Positions 35,638 to 45,509 of a stretch of DNA of 64,000 bases are shown piece after piece (within the stretch, counting starts at the first letter, position 1; each line of letters opens with the position of its first letter). A model generated the notes under the pieces. It was not told the DNA's origin. It was given only the letters and a program-made list of their open reading frames with translations, and did no database searches. The DNA comes from Mycolicibacterium lacusdiani (GTDB lineage: Bacteria; Actinomycetota; Actinomycetes; Mycobacteriales; Mycobacteriaceae): assembly GCF_021916785.1 (NCBI RefSeq), contig NZ_JAKCFC010000001.1, forward strand, positions 806,001 through 870,000, in the 5' to 3' direction. The translations under genes were made by a program, and so were the position numbers.

Positions 35638-36711
35638 TCAGCGAATCGTGCCGGTGCCCGCGATGAGCGGGAGATCCAGTGCCGTGACCCACCCCGGCGG
35701 TAGGTCGTTCACGGCGGGGACCGCGTTGAGGGCGCGCATGCCGGTGGCGAGGCAGCCGGCGGCCGCCGCGTCGCGCCCGGATCCGTCGGTGAAGCGGAAT
35801 GCGGTCTCCTGGGTGATGCTCGGGCTGCCTTCGATCTCGACGCGGTAGACGTCGACGTCGTTGCCGGTGGGCCAGTCGGGCGCCGAGTCGGCGCCAACGC
35901 GGTTGACGTGTTCGAGCTGAATTCGCGTCTCGCCGTTGAAGACTCCGTTGATGGTGAAGCGGACGGCAGCGACGTTGCCCGGCTCGATGACCCCCTTGGC
36001 CGACTTGACCTCGACCGGCGTCACCCACTTGTCCCACGTGGTGGTGATCTCGTCGAGTTCGATGCCCGCTGCGTGGGCGATCATCGGAACCGTTGCGCCC
36101 CAGGCGAAGACGAGGATGTCCTTGTTCTCCAGCAGGGGTCGGTGCTCGGGCGGCTTGCCGATGCCCATCTCGAACTCGTAGTCACCCTCGTAGTTGGTGT
36201 AGTCGAGCAGCTCGGATGCGCGGACCTTGCGCACTTCGCCGCATAGGCCCATCAGCGTCATCGGGAAGAGGTCGTTGGCGAAGCCGGGGTCGATGCCGGT
36301 GGTCAGGCACGACGACTGGCCGGCCTCGCACGCCTGGCTGATCGGCTCGATCCAGTTCGGCGGATTCAGCTTCATCGCCGGCCACACCCACGGCGTCATC
36401 GACGTCGAACAGACGTCGATGCCGGCTCGCAGGAACCGCGTGATCAGTGCGATGTTGTCGTCTGCCTGCGCCGCGGTGGGCCCGTAGTGCACGAGCGCGT
36501 CGGGCCGCAGGGCGATCAGCGCGTCGACGTCGTCGGTGGCGGCCAACCCCAATGGTTCGTCGAGCCCACACAGTTCGCCGACGTCGCAGCCGACCTTGCC
36601 GGGGTTGGTCACGCCGACCCCGACCAGTTCGAAGAAGGGGTGCCTGGCGATCTCGGCGATCACCATCTTGCCCACGAAGCCCGTTCCCCAGACCACGACT
36701 CGCTTGGTCAT
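35638..36711 (-). CDS. NAD(P)-dependent dihydrodipicolinate-reductase-like protein
   Basis: 357 residues. Rossmann motif at the very N-terminus (RVVVWGTGFVGKMVIAEI). The DapB-like linker follows (CSTSMTPWVWPAMKLNPP, CLTTGIDPGFANDLFP), with a substrate domain (LLDYTNYEGDYEFEMGIG). Mycobacteria carry several such paralogues, often called amine- or diaminopimelate-dehydrogenase-like, with unknown substrates. The real DapB is shorter (~245 residues), so this is not the lysine enzyme. ATG 36711 overlaps the potassium-channel stop by four bases, so translation is coupled. Confidence 0.82.
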   Translation of the reverse strand: MTKRVVVWGTGFVGKMVIAEIARHPFFELVGVGVTNPGKVGCDVGELCGLDEPLGLAATDDVDALIALRPDALVHYGPTAAQADDNIALITRFLRAGIDVCSTSMTPWVWPAMKLNPPNWIEPISQACEAGQSSCLTTGIDPGFANDLFPMTLMGLCGEVRKVRASELLDYTNYEGDYEFEMGIGKPPEHRPLLENKDILVFAWGATVPMIAHAAGIELDEITTTWDKWVTPVEVKSAKGVIEPGNVAAVRFTINGVFNGETRIQLEHVNRVGADSAPDWPTGNDVDVYRVEIEGSPSITQETAFRFTDGSGRDAAAAGCLATGMRALNAVPAVNDLPPGWVTALDLPLIAGTGTIR

Positions 36712-37493
36712 GCGTCGCCACTGCCTTCCGTCGAGTTGGTCCGGCCTCGGCCATCGGATTCACCATAGGCGCGCGGAGCCTGATGATGGTTCGAGTCCAC
36801 CAACTCGCGGATCTCTCGACGCAACTCCTCGAGCTGGGCTGCCGTAGCTGCCTTCTGCGCGGTGTCTTCTTCAGCGACGCGTTCGACGATCCAGGACGCA
36901 AGCGTGGCGGTGACGACACCCAACAGGCTGACCCCCGCCACCATTAGTGCCACCGCGACGAGCCGACCCACGAAGGTGGTCGGCACTGTGTCGCCGTAAC
37001 CGACGGTCGTCACGGTGGTGAAGGACCACCACAGGGCGTCACCGAAGTTGACGATGTTGGGATTGGATCCGCGTTCAGCGTCCAGCATCGCCAGTGCCGA
37101 CGCGTAGATGATGATTGCCGCACCGAATACGGTGTAGACGATGACCCTGCCTCGGATGGTCTGTCCGACGACCCGCTGCAGCGCCTTGATGACGACGGCG
37201 AGACTGAGGAGTCGGAGTGGCCGTAGGGCCGGCAGCGCAATGATGGCCAGATCGAACAGGTGGCGAACGAACCATCTCAAACGCGGTTTCGCCAAGCACA
37301 GACGCGCCATGTAATCGACCGCGAAGGTCGCGTAGGTCGTCCACAGCGCAACATCCACGGCGGTCTTGAATGCGCCGGTCGGTTCACTGAGTACATCGAC
37401 GGAGAAGAGAATCAGGAACGCCATCGCCGCAATGGCCAGTGGCCATTCCATCCGGCGCTCGTACCGCGTCAACCGGGTTTGCCCATCGATCAC
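36708..37493 (-). CDS. Voltage-gated-like potassium channel protein
   Basis: 261 residues. Six transmembrane segments are visible. The S4-like helix carries spaced arginines (LRPLRLLSLAVVIKALQR). The pore loop contains the K+ selectivity filter TTVTTVGYGD between the last two helices. The C-terminal ~50 residues form a short coiled coil (EEDTAQKAATAAQLEELRREIREL) likely to hold the tetramer. No RCK/TrkA domain is present. It starts a leftward run with the DapB-like, Hsp70-like and acyl-CoA dehydrogenase genes. Confidence 0.92.
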   Translation of the reverse strand: MIDGQTRLTRYERRMEWPLAIAAMAFLILFSVDVLSEPTGAFKTAVDVALWTTYATFAVDYMARLCLAKPRLRWFVRHLFDLAIIALPALRPLRLLSLAVVIKALQRVVGQTIRGRVIVYTVFGAAIIIYASALAMLDAERGSNPNIVNFGDALWWSFTTVTTVGYGDTVPTTFVGRLVAVALMVAGVSLLGVVTATLASWIVERVAEEDTAQKAATAAQLEELRREIRELVDSNHHQAPRAYGESDGRGRTNSTEGSGDA

Positions 37494-37537
37494 GCAGCGA
37501 CACTAACCGGGGAGGGTTGCGCCCATCTGACCGTCCC

Positions 37538-38074
37538 TCAGAAGCACCTCTTCAGTCCGCCCGGCTCGCAGTACAGCGGGTAGCGGTCGACGGGGATCGG
37601 CAGCGGACCCTTGTACGCCAGCGTGAACGGGTAGGTCAGGATGTTCGCCGCTACCTGGCCGTCGCACACGTCGCTGAAGGACACCGAGCGGGTGCCCGAC
37701 ATCGTGCGGTCGTCGAATTCGTACGTCTCCACGATCGGCGCCGTGGTTGCGCCGTCGGGACACGTCAGGCCGTCCTTCTTGTTCGTCGAGAACGTCCACA
37801 CGCCGTTGGTGAGCCGGGCGTCGCCGCCTGCGACCTTGGTCGACGGGTTCGCGGCGACGTGCAGCCGGCACGCGACCGGCAGCTCCAGGTTCACCCGCAG
37901 GTCGCCGACGGTGGGCACGCAGCTGGGGTAGATCACCCAGTCGGCGACCACGTCGCCCTGGGTGTAGCCGTAGACGCCCTCCATGACCTGGTCGGCGCGG
38001 GCGGGGCCGGCGAACCCGAGCGCAGCGGTGGCCAGTGCAGTGGCGACGACGGCGAGGGTGCGGGTGAACCTCAT
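37538..38074 (-). CDS. Secreted cysteine-containing protein of unknown function
   Basis: 178 residues from ATG 38074. Sec signal peptide (MRFTRTLAVVATALATAALG) with cleavage after ARA (GPARA/DQ). The mature domain is beta-rich with six cysteines (SCVPT, ACRLH, LTCPDG, DVCDGQ, YCEPGG, RCF), enough for three disulfides. It has an N-terminal MEGVYGYTQGDV motif seen in small secreted mycobacterial proteins. Function unknown. The gene is monocistronic and divergent from the SDR gene. Confidence 0.82.
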   Translation of the reverse strand: MRFTRTLAVVATALATAALGFAGPARADQVMEGVYGYTQGDVVADWVIYPSCVPTVGDLRVNLELPVACRLHVAANPSTKVAGGDARLTNGVWTFSTNKKDGLTCPDGATTAPIVETYEFDDRTMSGTRSVSFSDVCDGQVAANILTYPFTLAYKGPLPIPVDRYPLYCEPGGLKRCF

Positions 38075-38171
38075 GCCCAGCAGTATCGCAGCGAAGTCCA
38101 GCAACGTCCGCCGTTTGCCTCCGTGAGGGGGTTGCGTCGATGAGCGCTTGCGCGAAGAGCAGACTGTCGCG

Positions 38172-38912
38172 ATGACGACACTCGAGGGCAAAGTCGCCCT
38201 GATCACCGGGGCATCGGCCGGATTGGGCGCCGCGACGGCCACACTGTTCGCGCAACGGGGAGCATCGGTGTTCGGCATCGCCCGTGACGCCGACCGGATG
38301 ACCGAGGTGTTCGCCGACGTTCCGGGAGGCCGGTACTCGTCGGTCGACGTCACCTCGTCGGCGGCGTGCCGCCAGGCCGTCGAGGAGTGCGTCGAGGCGT
38401 TCGGCAGGCTCGACGTCCTGGTCAACGTCGCGGGCTTCCACCAGATGCGACACACCTCGACCATGACCGACGAGGACTGGGAACGCGACCTCGCCGTCAA
38501 CCTGCACGGCCCGTTCTACCTGTCTCGCGCCGCTCTGCCGCACCTGCTGTCGGCCGGCGGCAACATCGTCAACGTCAGCTCGATCGCCGGCGTCGAGGGC
38601 GAGGTGTACTCAGCCGGGTACTGCGCGGCCAAGCACGGGCTCATCGGACTGACTCGCGCGATGGCGATCGAGTTCACCAAGGAGAAGCTGCGCGTGAACG
38701 CCGTCTGCCCGGGCGGCATGCCCACCGCGCAGACCACCGAGTTCGCCGCACCGGACAACGCCGACTGGGACCTCATCATGCGCATCGCCTCGCCGCGCGG
38801 CTTCATGGAGACCGTCGACGTCGCCAAGACCATCGCGTTCCTCGCCAGTGACGACGCGGCGGCCATCCACGGCGCGGTCTACCGGGTCGACAACGGCAAG
38901 GGTGCAGGCTGA
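38172..38912 (+). CDS. Short-chain dehydrogenase/reductase
   Basis: 246 residues from ATG 38172, chosen over an upstream ATG at 38148 because the family starts right before the Rossmann strand. Motifs: TGASAGLG cofactor loop, NVAG (VNVAGFHQ), catalytic Ser in NVSSIAG, and Tyr-Lys in YCAAKHG. Complete classical SDR. Acts on an unknown alcohol/ketone with NAD(P)(H). No operon partners. The gap to glgP (90 bases) shows nothing notable. Confidence 0.9.
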   Translation: MTTLEGKVALITGASAGLGAATATLFAQRGASVFGIARDADRMTEVFADVPGGRYSSVDVTSSAACRQAVEECVEAFGRLDVLVNVAGFHQMRHTSTMTDEDWERDLAVNLHGPFYLSRAALPHLLSAGGNIVNVSSIAGVEGEVYSAGYCAAKHGLIGLTRAMAIEFTKEKLRVNAVCPGGMPTAQTTEFAAPDNADWDLIMRIASPRGFMETVDVAKTIAFLASDDAAAIHGAVYRVDNGKGAG

Positions 38913-39002
38913 CGCCCCGCGGCGGACCGTCGTCGGGCTGCGTTCACGTGGCCGTCGTCCGTTGACCCTGCCAAGTGCACGCATCACTGCCACAATCGCG
39001 CG

Positions 39003-41506
<2,504 letters not shown>

Positions 41507-41510
<4 letters not shown>

Positions 41511-42448
41511 AGCGCCGCGATCACCTCGGCCGCCAACAGGTCCAGGGTTTGGTCGGACGCACGGTCGTGGGTGAACAGCACGACCTGCCCGAAGCCCATC
41601 GCCGCGAGTTCGTGGATGCGGTCGACGACGTGCCCCGGTGTGCCCACCAGGCCACCCTCGCGGAGGCCGAAACCCGGTCCGCCGAACCGCTTCTCGGCCA
41701 GTGACCGGACGCCGGGTAGTGCGGCGTCGTCGGGCGCGAGCGCCATGACGGCCTCTACCGACAGCACGATCTCGGCGACGTCGCGACCGACGTCGGCGCA
41801 GGCCGATCGCAGGAGGTCGAGCTTGCGGTCGAGATCGTCGAGGGCGTACGTCGGCACGTTCCACACGTCGGCGTAGCGCGCGACGAGCGGCAGGGTGAAC
41901 TTCTCGCCGACTCCGCCGACGACGATGGGCGGGCGCGGCCGCTGCACCGGGCCCGGCACGATCGGCATGCCGGTGACCGTGAAGTGCTTGCCCTGGAAGT
42001 CGACGGTCCCGTTCCCGAGCGCCTGGTGCAGAATCTCGAGCGTCTCGCCGAGCCGCTCGGACCGTTCACCGAACGTGCCCCACTCCATGCCCATGCGCCG
42101 GTGCTCGTCTTCGATCGATCCGCTGCCGATGCCGAGTTCCAGCCTGCCGCCCGAGATCTGGTCGAGTGTGGTGACCATCTTCGCGAGGACCGCGGGGTGA
42201 CGGAACTGGTTGCACAGCACCATGTGTCCGACCCGCAGTCGCTCGGTGCGGGCCAGCAGGGCGGTAGCCAGCGTCCACGCCTCGAGCGACGGGATGTTGG
42301 GCACGCCTGGGCCGTACATGTGGTCGTAGAGCCACAGCGATCCGATGCCGAGGTCCTCGCAGCGCAGGGCGCGGTGCAGGACGTCGTCGAACGAGAACCC
42401 CATCTGCGGGACGTACACCCCGATGTCGAGTCCGCGGGTGTCGGTCAC
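41507..42448 (-). CDS. LLM-class F420-dependent oxidoreductase
   Basis: 313 residues from GTG 42448, chosen because it gives MTDTRGLDIGVYVPQMGFSFDD. The luciferase-like TIM barrel is recognisable from LWLYDHMYGPG, LDQISGGRLELGIGSG, GPVQRPRPPIVVGGVGEKF and the C-terminal GTPGHVVDRIHELAAMG. Members use F420 (or FMN) for hydride transfer. It starts 4 bases after the stop of the tetR gene and shares its transcript, so it should be regulated together with the divergent P450. Confidence 0.9.
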
Positions 42449-42452
42449 CGTG

Positions 42453-43061
42453 CTACCGGGCTTCCATGCCGCGCCAGACCTGCGCGACGAAGTTGTCCAG
42501 CATGAAAGTGCGGATTGCCTTGGACTGCTGGGTGGTGGTGAGCAGCGCATACAGGCCGAGCAGGAAGTACATGGCGCTCAGGCTGGCGTCGACGGATGGG
42601 TCCACCTCGCCGCGCTCGCGTGCGCGTTCGATCTCCTCGACGAGGACCACGATGATGGCGTGGTCGGTCCACTCGTCGTCGGGTGGACGCATGGGTGAGA
42701 AGTGCACGGCGAGAACGTCTTTGAACAAAAGGTGACCAAGTCGGCGTTCGGCGGCGACGACCACCCGCACGATCTCGGCCAGCAGATCGGGTAGCGCATC
42801 GGAGGTCTTTGCGAACCGCGTCATCTCGGCGGCGATGCGCTTCTCTTCCCGCCGTTCCAGCTCGAGCAGTACGTGTTCCTTGCTGGGAAAGTGGAAGTAG
42901 AAGGTGCCCCGGGCGACGCCGGCTGCCGCGACGATCGACCCGATGTCGGCCTCGGCCATGCCCGCCCGCTTGAACTCCTCGATCGCGGCGCCGAAGATCC
43001 GCTCATGGGTCTCGCGGCGCTGCAGATCCGTCGCCGTCGGCTTGCGCTGCGACTCGCTCAC
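42453..43061 (-). CDS. TetR-family regulator of the LLM/P450 locus
   Basis: 202 residues from GTG 43061 (upstream GAAAGG). An in-frame ATG at 43127 would add 22 unusual residues and remains possible. Helix-turn-helix DIGSIVAAAGVARGTFYFHFPSKEHVL at about residues 36-62, then a helical ligand domain. Divergent from the P450 gene. The perfect palindrome at 43172-43191 between them is the likely binding site. Downstream LLM oxidoreductase is co-transcribed, suggesting ligand-induced oxidation of a hydrophobic compound. Confidence 0.88.
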   Translation of the reverse strand: MSESQRKPTATDLQRRETHERIFGAAIEEFKRAGMAEADIGSIVAAAGVARGTFYFHFPSKEHVLLELERREEKRIAAEMTRFAKTSDALPDLLAEIVRVVVAAERRLGHLLFKDVLAVHFSPMRPPDDEWTDHAIIVVLVEEIERARERGEVDPSVDASLSAMYFLLGLYALLTTTQQSKAIRTFMLDNFVAQVWRGMEAR

Positions 43062-43154
43062 CCCGGCCTTTCCCGCCCTGCTCTGCACGCGTGCCACCCG
43101 CCAATCATTAGCCCCCGTCCCGGCCATCCGTCAACTGCCAGACCCACCGGTCAT

Positions 43155-43191
43155 TGACATTCGTCAGCCAACCACTGACAGTTGTCAGTGG
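43155..43191. promoter_or_regulatory. Palindromic TetR operator(s) upstream of the P450 gene
   Basis: CCACTGACA-GT-TGTCAGTGG at 43172-43191 is a perfect 9+9 inverted repeat. A second, weaker match TTGACATTCGTCAG lies at 43155-43168, so a dimer pair could bind side by side. The sites are 41 bases upstream of the P450 start and 111 bases upstream of the tetR GTG (45 if ATG 43127 is used). Position and symmetry indicate the operator of the adjacent TetR protein. Confidence 0.75.
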
Positions 43192-43231
43192 AACGGGCCG
43201 CGGTACGGGGCCCACGAACCGAAGGTTGGAC

Positions 43232-44431
43232 ATGACGGTCACCGACACCGCAGACGTGTACTTCGATCCCTACGACCAGGTCTTGAACAGCGATCCCTAC
43301 CCGGTGCACCGGCGCCTGCGGGAGGAGGCGCCGCTCTACTACAACGAGCAGTACGACTTCTACGCGCTGAGCCGGTTCGACGACGTCAGCAAGGCACTGG
43401 TCGATCATCGGACGTTCAGCTCGGCGCGCGGCGTCATCCTGGAACTCATCAAGTCCGGCATCGAGATCCCGTCGGGCACGCTGGTCTTCGAGGACCCGCC
43501 GATCCACGACATCCATCGCAAGCTGGTGGCACGGATGTTCACCCCACGCAAGATCGCCGCGCTCGAGGAGAAGGTGCGGGCCTTCTGCGCCCAGAGCCTC
43601 GACCCGTTGGTCGGGACGGGCCGGTTCGACTTCATCGCCGACCTCGGTGCACAGATGCCGATGAAGACGATCGGCATGCTGCTGGGAATCCCCGAGTCGG
43701 ACCAGGAGGCGATCCGGGATCACGGCAACGCGCAGATGAGGACCGAGGGCGGCGAACCGATGAAGATGGCGTCCGAAGGCCTCGACCCCGGCCAGGTGTT
43801 CGCCGAATACGTCGACTGGCGGGCACGCCATCCCTCCGACGACATCATGACCGACCTGCTCACCGTGGAGTTCACCGACGAGCACGGCGTCACCCGCAAG
43901 CTGACCCGCGACGAGTTGCTGATGTACCTGAACGTCGTCGCGACCGCGGGCAACGAGACGTCCACGCGGCTGATCGGGTGGGCGGGCAAGGTGCTCTCCG
44001 ATCACCCCGACCAGCGGCGGCAACTGGTCGAGGACCGCTCACTGATCCCCCGGGCGATCGAGGAACTACTGCGCTTCGAGCCGCCGGCCCCCAACGTCGG
44101 CCGGTACGTCACCCGCGACGTCGACTACCACGGTCAGACGGTGCCGGAGGGCAGCGCGATCCTGTTGCTCGTCGGCGCCGCCAACCGCGACCACCGCCAA
44201 TTCCCGCCCGACGGCGACGTGTTCGACATCCACCGGGAGACGCGGGCCCATCTGGCGTTCGGGGTCGGCGCGCACTACTGCCTTGGGTCGTCGCTGGCAC
44301 GTCTCGAGGGGCGCATTGCGCTCGACGAGATCCTGAAGCGATTTCCGGAATGGGATCTCGACCCCGATGGGGCGGTGCTCACGGCGACGGCCGCGGTGCG
44401 CGGATTCGACGCCCTTCCGGCGAGGGTGTGA
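43232..44431 (+). CDS. Cytochrome P450
   Basis: 399 residues from ATG 43232 with GAAGGTTGG as ribosome binding site. I-helix motif TAGNETST, K-helix EELLR (ExxR), and the heme-binding loop FGVGAHYCLGSS with axial Cys350 are all present. Substrate-recognition regions are hydrophobic; substrate unknown. Electron partners (ferredoxin, reductase) are not adjacent. Regulation by the divergent TetR through the palindrome upstream is likely. Its stop abuts the convergent DUF732 gene with no gap. Confidence 0.95.
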   Translation: MTVTDTADVYFDPYDQVLNSDPYPVHRRLREEAPLYYNEQYDFYALSRFDDVSKALVDHRTFSSARGVILELIKSGIEIPSGTLVFEDPPIHDIHRKLVARMFTPRKIAALEEKVRAFCAQSLDPLVGTGRFDFIADLGAQMPMKTIGMLLGIPESDQEAIRDHGNAQMRTEGGEPMKMASEGLDPGQVFAEYVDWRARHPSDDIMTDLLTVEFTDEHGVTRKLTRDELLMYLNVVATAGNETSTRLIGWAGKVLSDHPDQRRQLVEDRSLIPRAIEELLRFEPPAPNVGRYVTRDVDYHGQTVPEGSAILLLVGAANRDHRQFPPDGDVFDIHRETRAHLAFGVGAHYCLGSSLARLEGRIALDEILKRFPEWDLDPDGAVLTATAAVRGFDALPARV

Positions 44432-44857
44432 CTAGCGCTCGGACGGCAGCGGTGGGCCTGCGGGTCCGGGATCGGCCTCGTCGATCGGCGCGGTACCGCC
44501 GCCGGTCTGTCCGGCGGCCAACCGGTCGAGAACGACCTGCTGGTCGGGGCAGTAGTACCGGATGGCCCCACCGAGGAACTGGTAGACCTGCTGCTCGGTG
44601 CTCTTCTTGTGCAGATTCAGCTTGAGGAAGGTGGCGGCCTCGTAGGCGTCGGCGTCGAGCCCGGTACGCATGCGCTTGCACACGATCTTGCCGATCCAGG
44701 CGTTGTAGTCCTTCTGCCCGTAGATGCCGTACGTGTTGAGTTCGGCGGTGAAGTCGGTGTCGACATCGGCGCTGGCAGGAGCCGCCAACGCGACGGTCGC
44801 GGCGCCCAGCGTCGCGATGACCACTCCCCTGACCCAGCGGATTGCATGTGTACCCAT
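44432..44857 (-). CDS. Secreted DUF732 family protein
   Basis: 141 residues. Signal peptide (IRWVRGVVIATLGAATVALA) cleaved after ASA. Mature domain VDTDFTAELNTYGIYGQKDY with cysteines in KIVCKRM and YYCPDQQ, the layout of the mycobacterial DUF732 family. A Pro-rich tail (ADPGPAGPPLPSER) ends it. Cell-envelope or secreted; function unknown. ATG 44857 was chosen over an upstream frame extension because it gives a clean signal peptide. Confidence 0.85.
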   Translation of the reverse strand: MGTHAIRWVRGVVIATLGAATVALAAPASADVDTDFTAELNTYGIYGQKDYNAWIGKIVCKRMRTGLDADAYEAATFLKLNLHKKSTEQQVYQFLGGAIRYYCPDQQVVLDRLAAGQTGGGTAPIDEADPGPAGPPLPSER

Positions 44858-44978
44858 TTGTGGACTTACCCTATCCGACGACCGACGTGATTGACTTGCG
44901 TCGCAACCCCATTGATCCACCCCGGCACGGGCGTGGTCCCCGTCACACGACGGAGGTAGAAGTGGGAGTCGCCACGAT

Positions 44979-45020
44979 TAACTTAACTAGGCTAATCTAT
45001 CAGTTACGTTAGCTAATCTG
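44979..45020. promoter_or_regulatory. Tandem iron-box-like sites upstream of mmpS
   Basis: GCTAATCT occurs at 44991-44998 and again at 45012-45019, exactly 21 bases (two helical turns) apart. Each is preceded by a TAG/TTAG half (TAACTAGGCTAATCTA and TACGTTAGCTAATCTG). By my alignment the first matches the mycobacterial IdeR consensus (TTAGGTTAGSCTAACCTAA) at about 12 of 19 positions, so it is a diverged iron box at best. The sites are about 60-95 bases before the mmpS start in an AT-rich 217-base gap. Another regulator with direct-repeat sites is possible. Confidence 0.5.
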
Positions 45021-45074
45021 TGACGCAGCTGAGACATCGGTGAGAAACATCGCATACGGGAATGGACGGGTGGA

Positions 45075-45509
45075 ATGGTGACGGGCCTGCTGAAGAAGGC
45101 GTGGATTCCACTCCTCATAGTCGTGGTCGTGGCGGTGGCAGGTTTCACCGTCCAGCGCATCCGCACGTTCTTCGGCGCCGAGGGCATCACCGTTACCCCG
45201 GTCCAGTTCGCCGATGACCCTGAGCCGTTCGACCCCAAGGTCGTCACCTACGAGATCTTCGGCGAACCGGGTGCCTACGCGGACATCAACTACCTCGACC
45301 TCGACGCGAAGCCGCAGCGGGTCGACGGCGCGATGCTGCCCTGGTCGCTGACGCTGTCGACCACCGCGGCCGCCGCACAGCCGAACATCGTCGCCCAGGG
45401 CGACGGCAGCTCGATCACCTGCCGCGTCACCGTCGATGACGAGGTGAAGGAAGAAAGGACGTCGACCGGCTTGAACGCCCAGACATTCTGCCTGGTGAAG
45501 TCGGCATGA
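45075..45509 (+). CDS. MmpS-family membrane accessory protein
   Basis: 144 residues: one N-terminal transmembrane helix ([16 protein letters not shown]), then an extracytoplasmic beta-sandwich domain ([26 protein letters not shown]) with two cysteines ([18 protein letters not shown]). The [17 protein letters not shown] block is the MmpS signature. It works with the following MmpL pump in lipid or siderophore export. GGACGGGTGGA upstream is a weak ribosome binding site. Stop overlaps the mmpL start (ATGA). Closest in type to MmpS4/MmpS5. Confidence 0.93.
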   Translation: MVTGLLKKAWIPLLIVVVVAVAGFTVQRIRTFFGAEGITVTPVQFADDPEPFDPKVVTYEIFGEPGAYADINYLDLDAKPQRVDGAMLPWSLTLSTTAAAAQPNIVAQGDGSSITCRVTVDDEVKEERTSTGLNAQTFCLVKSA

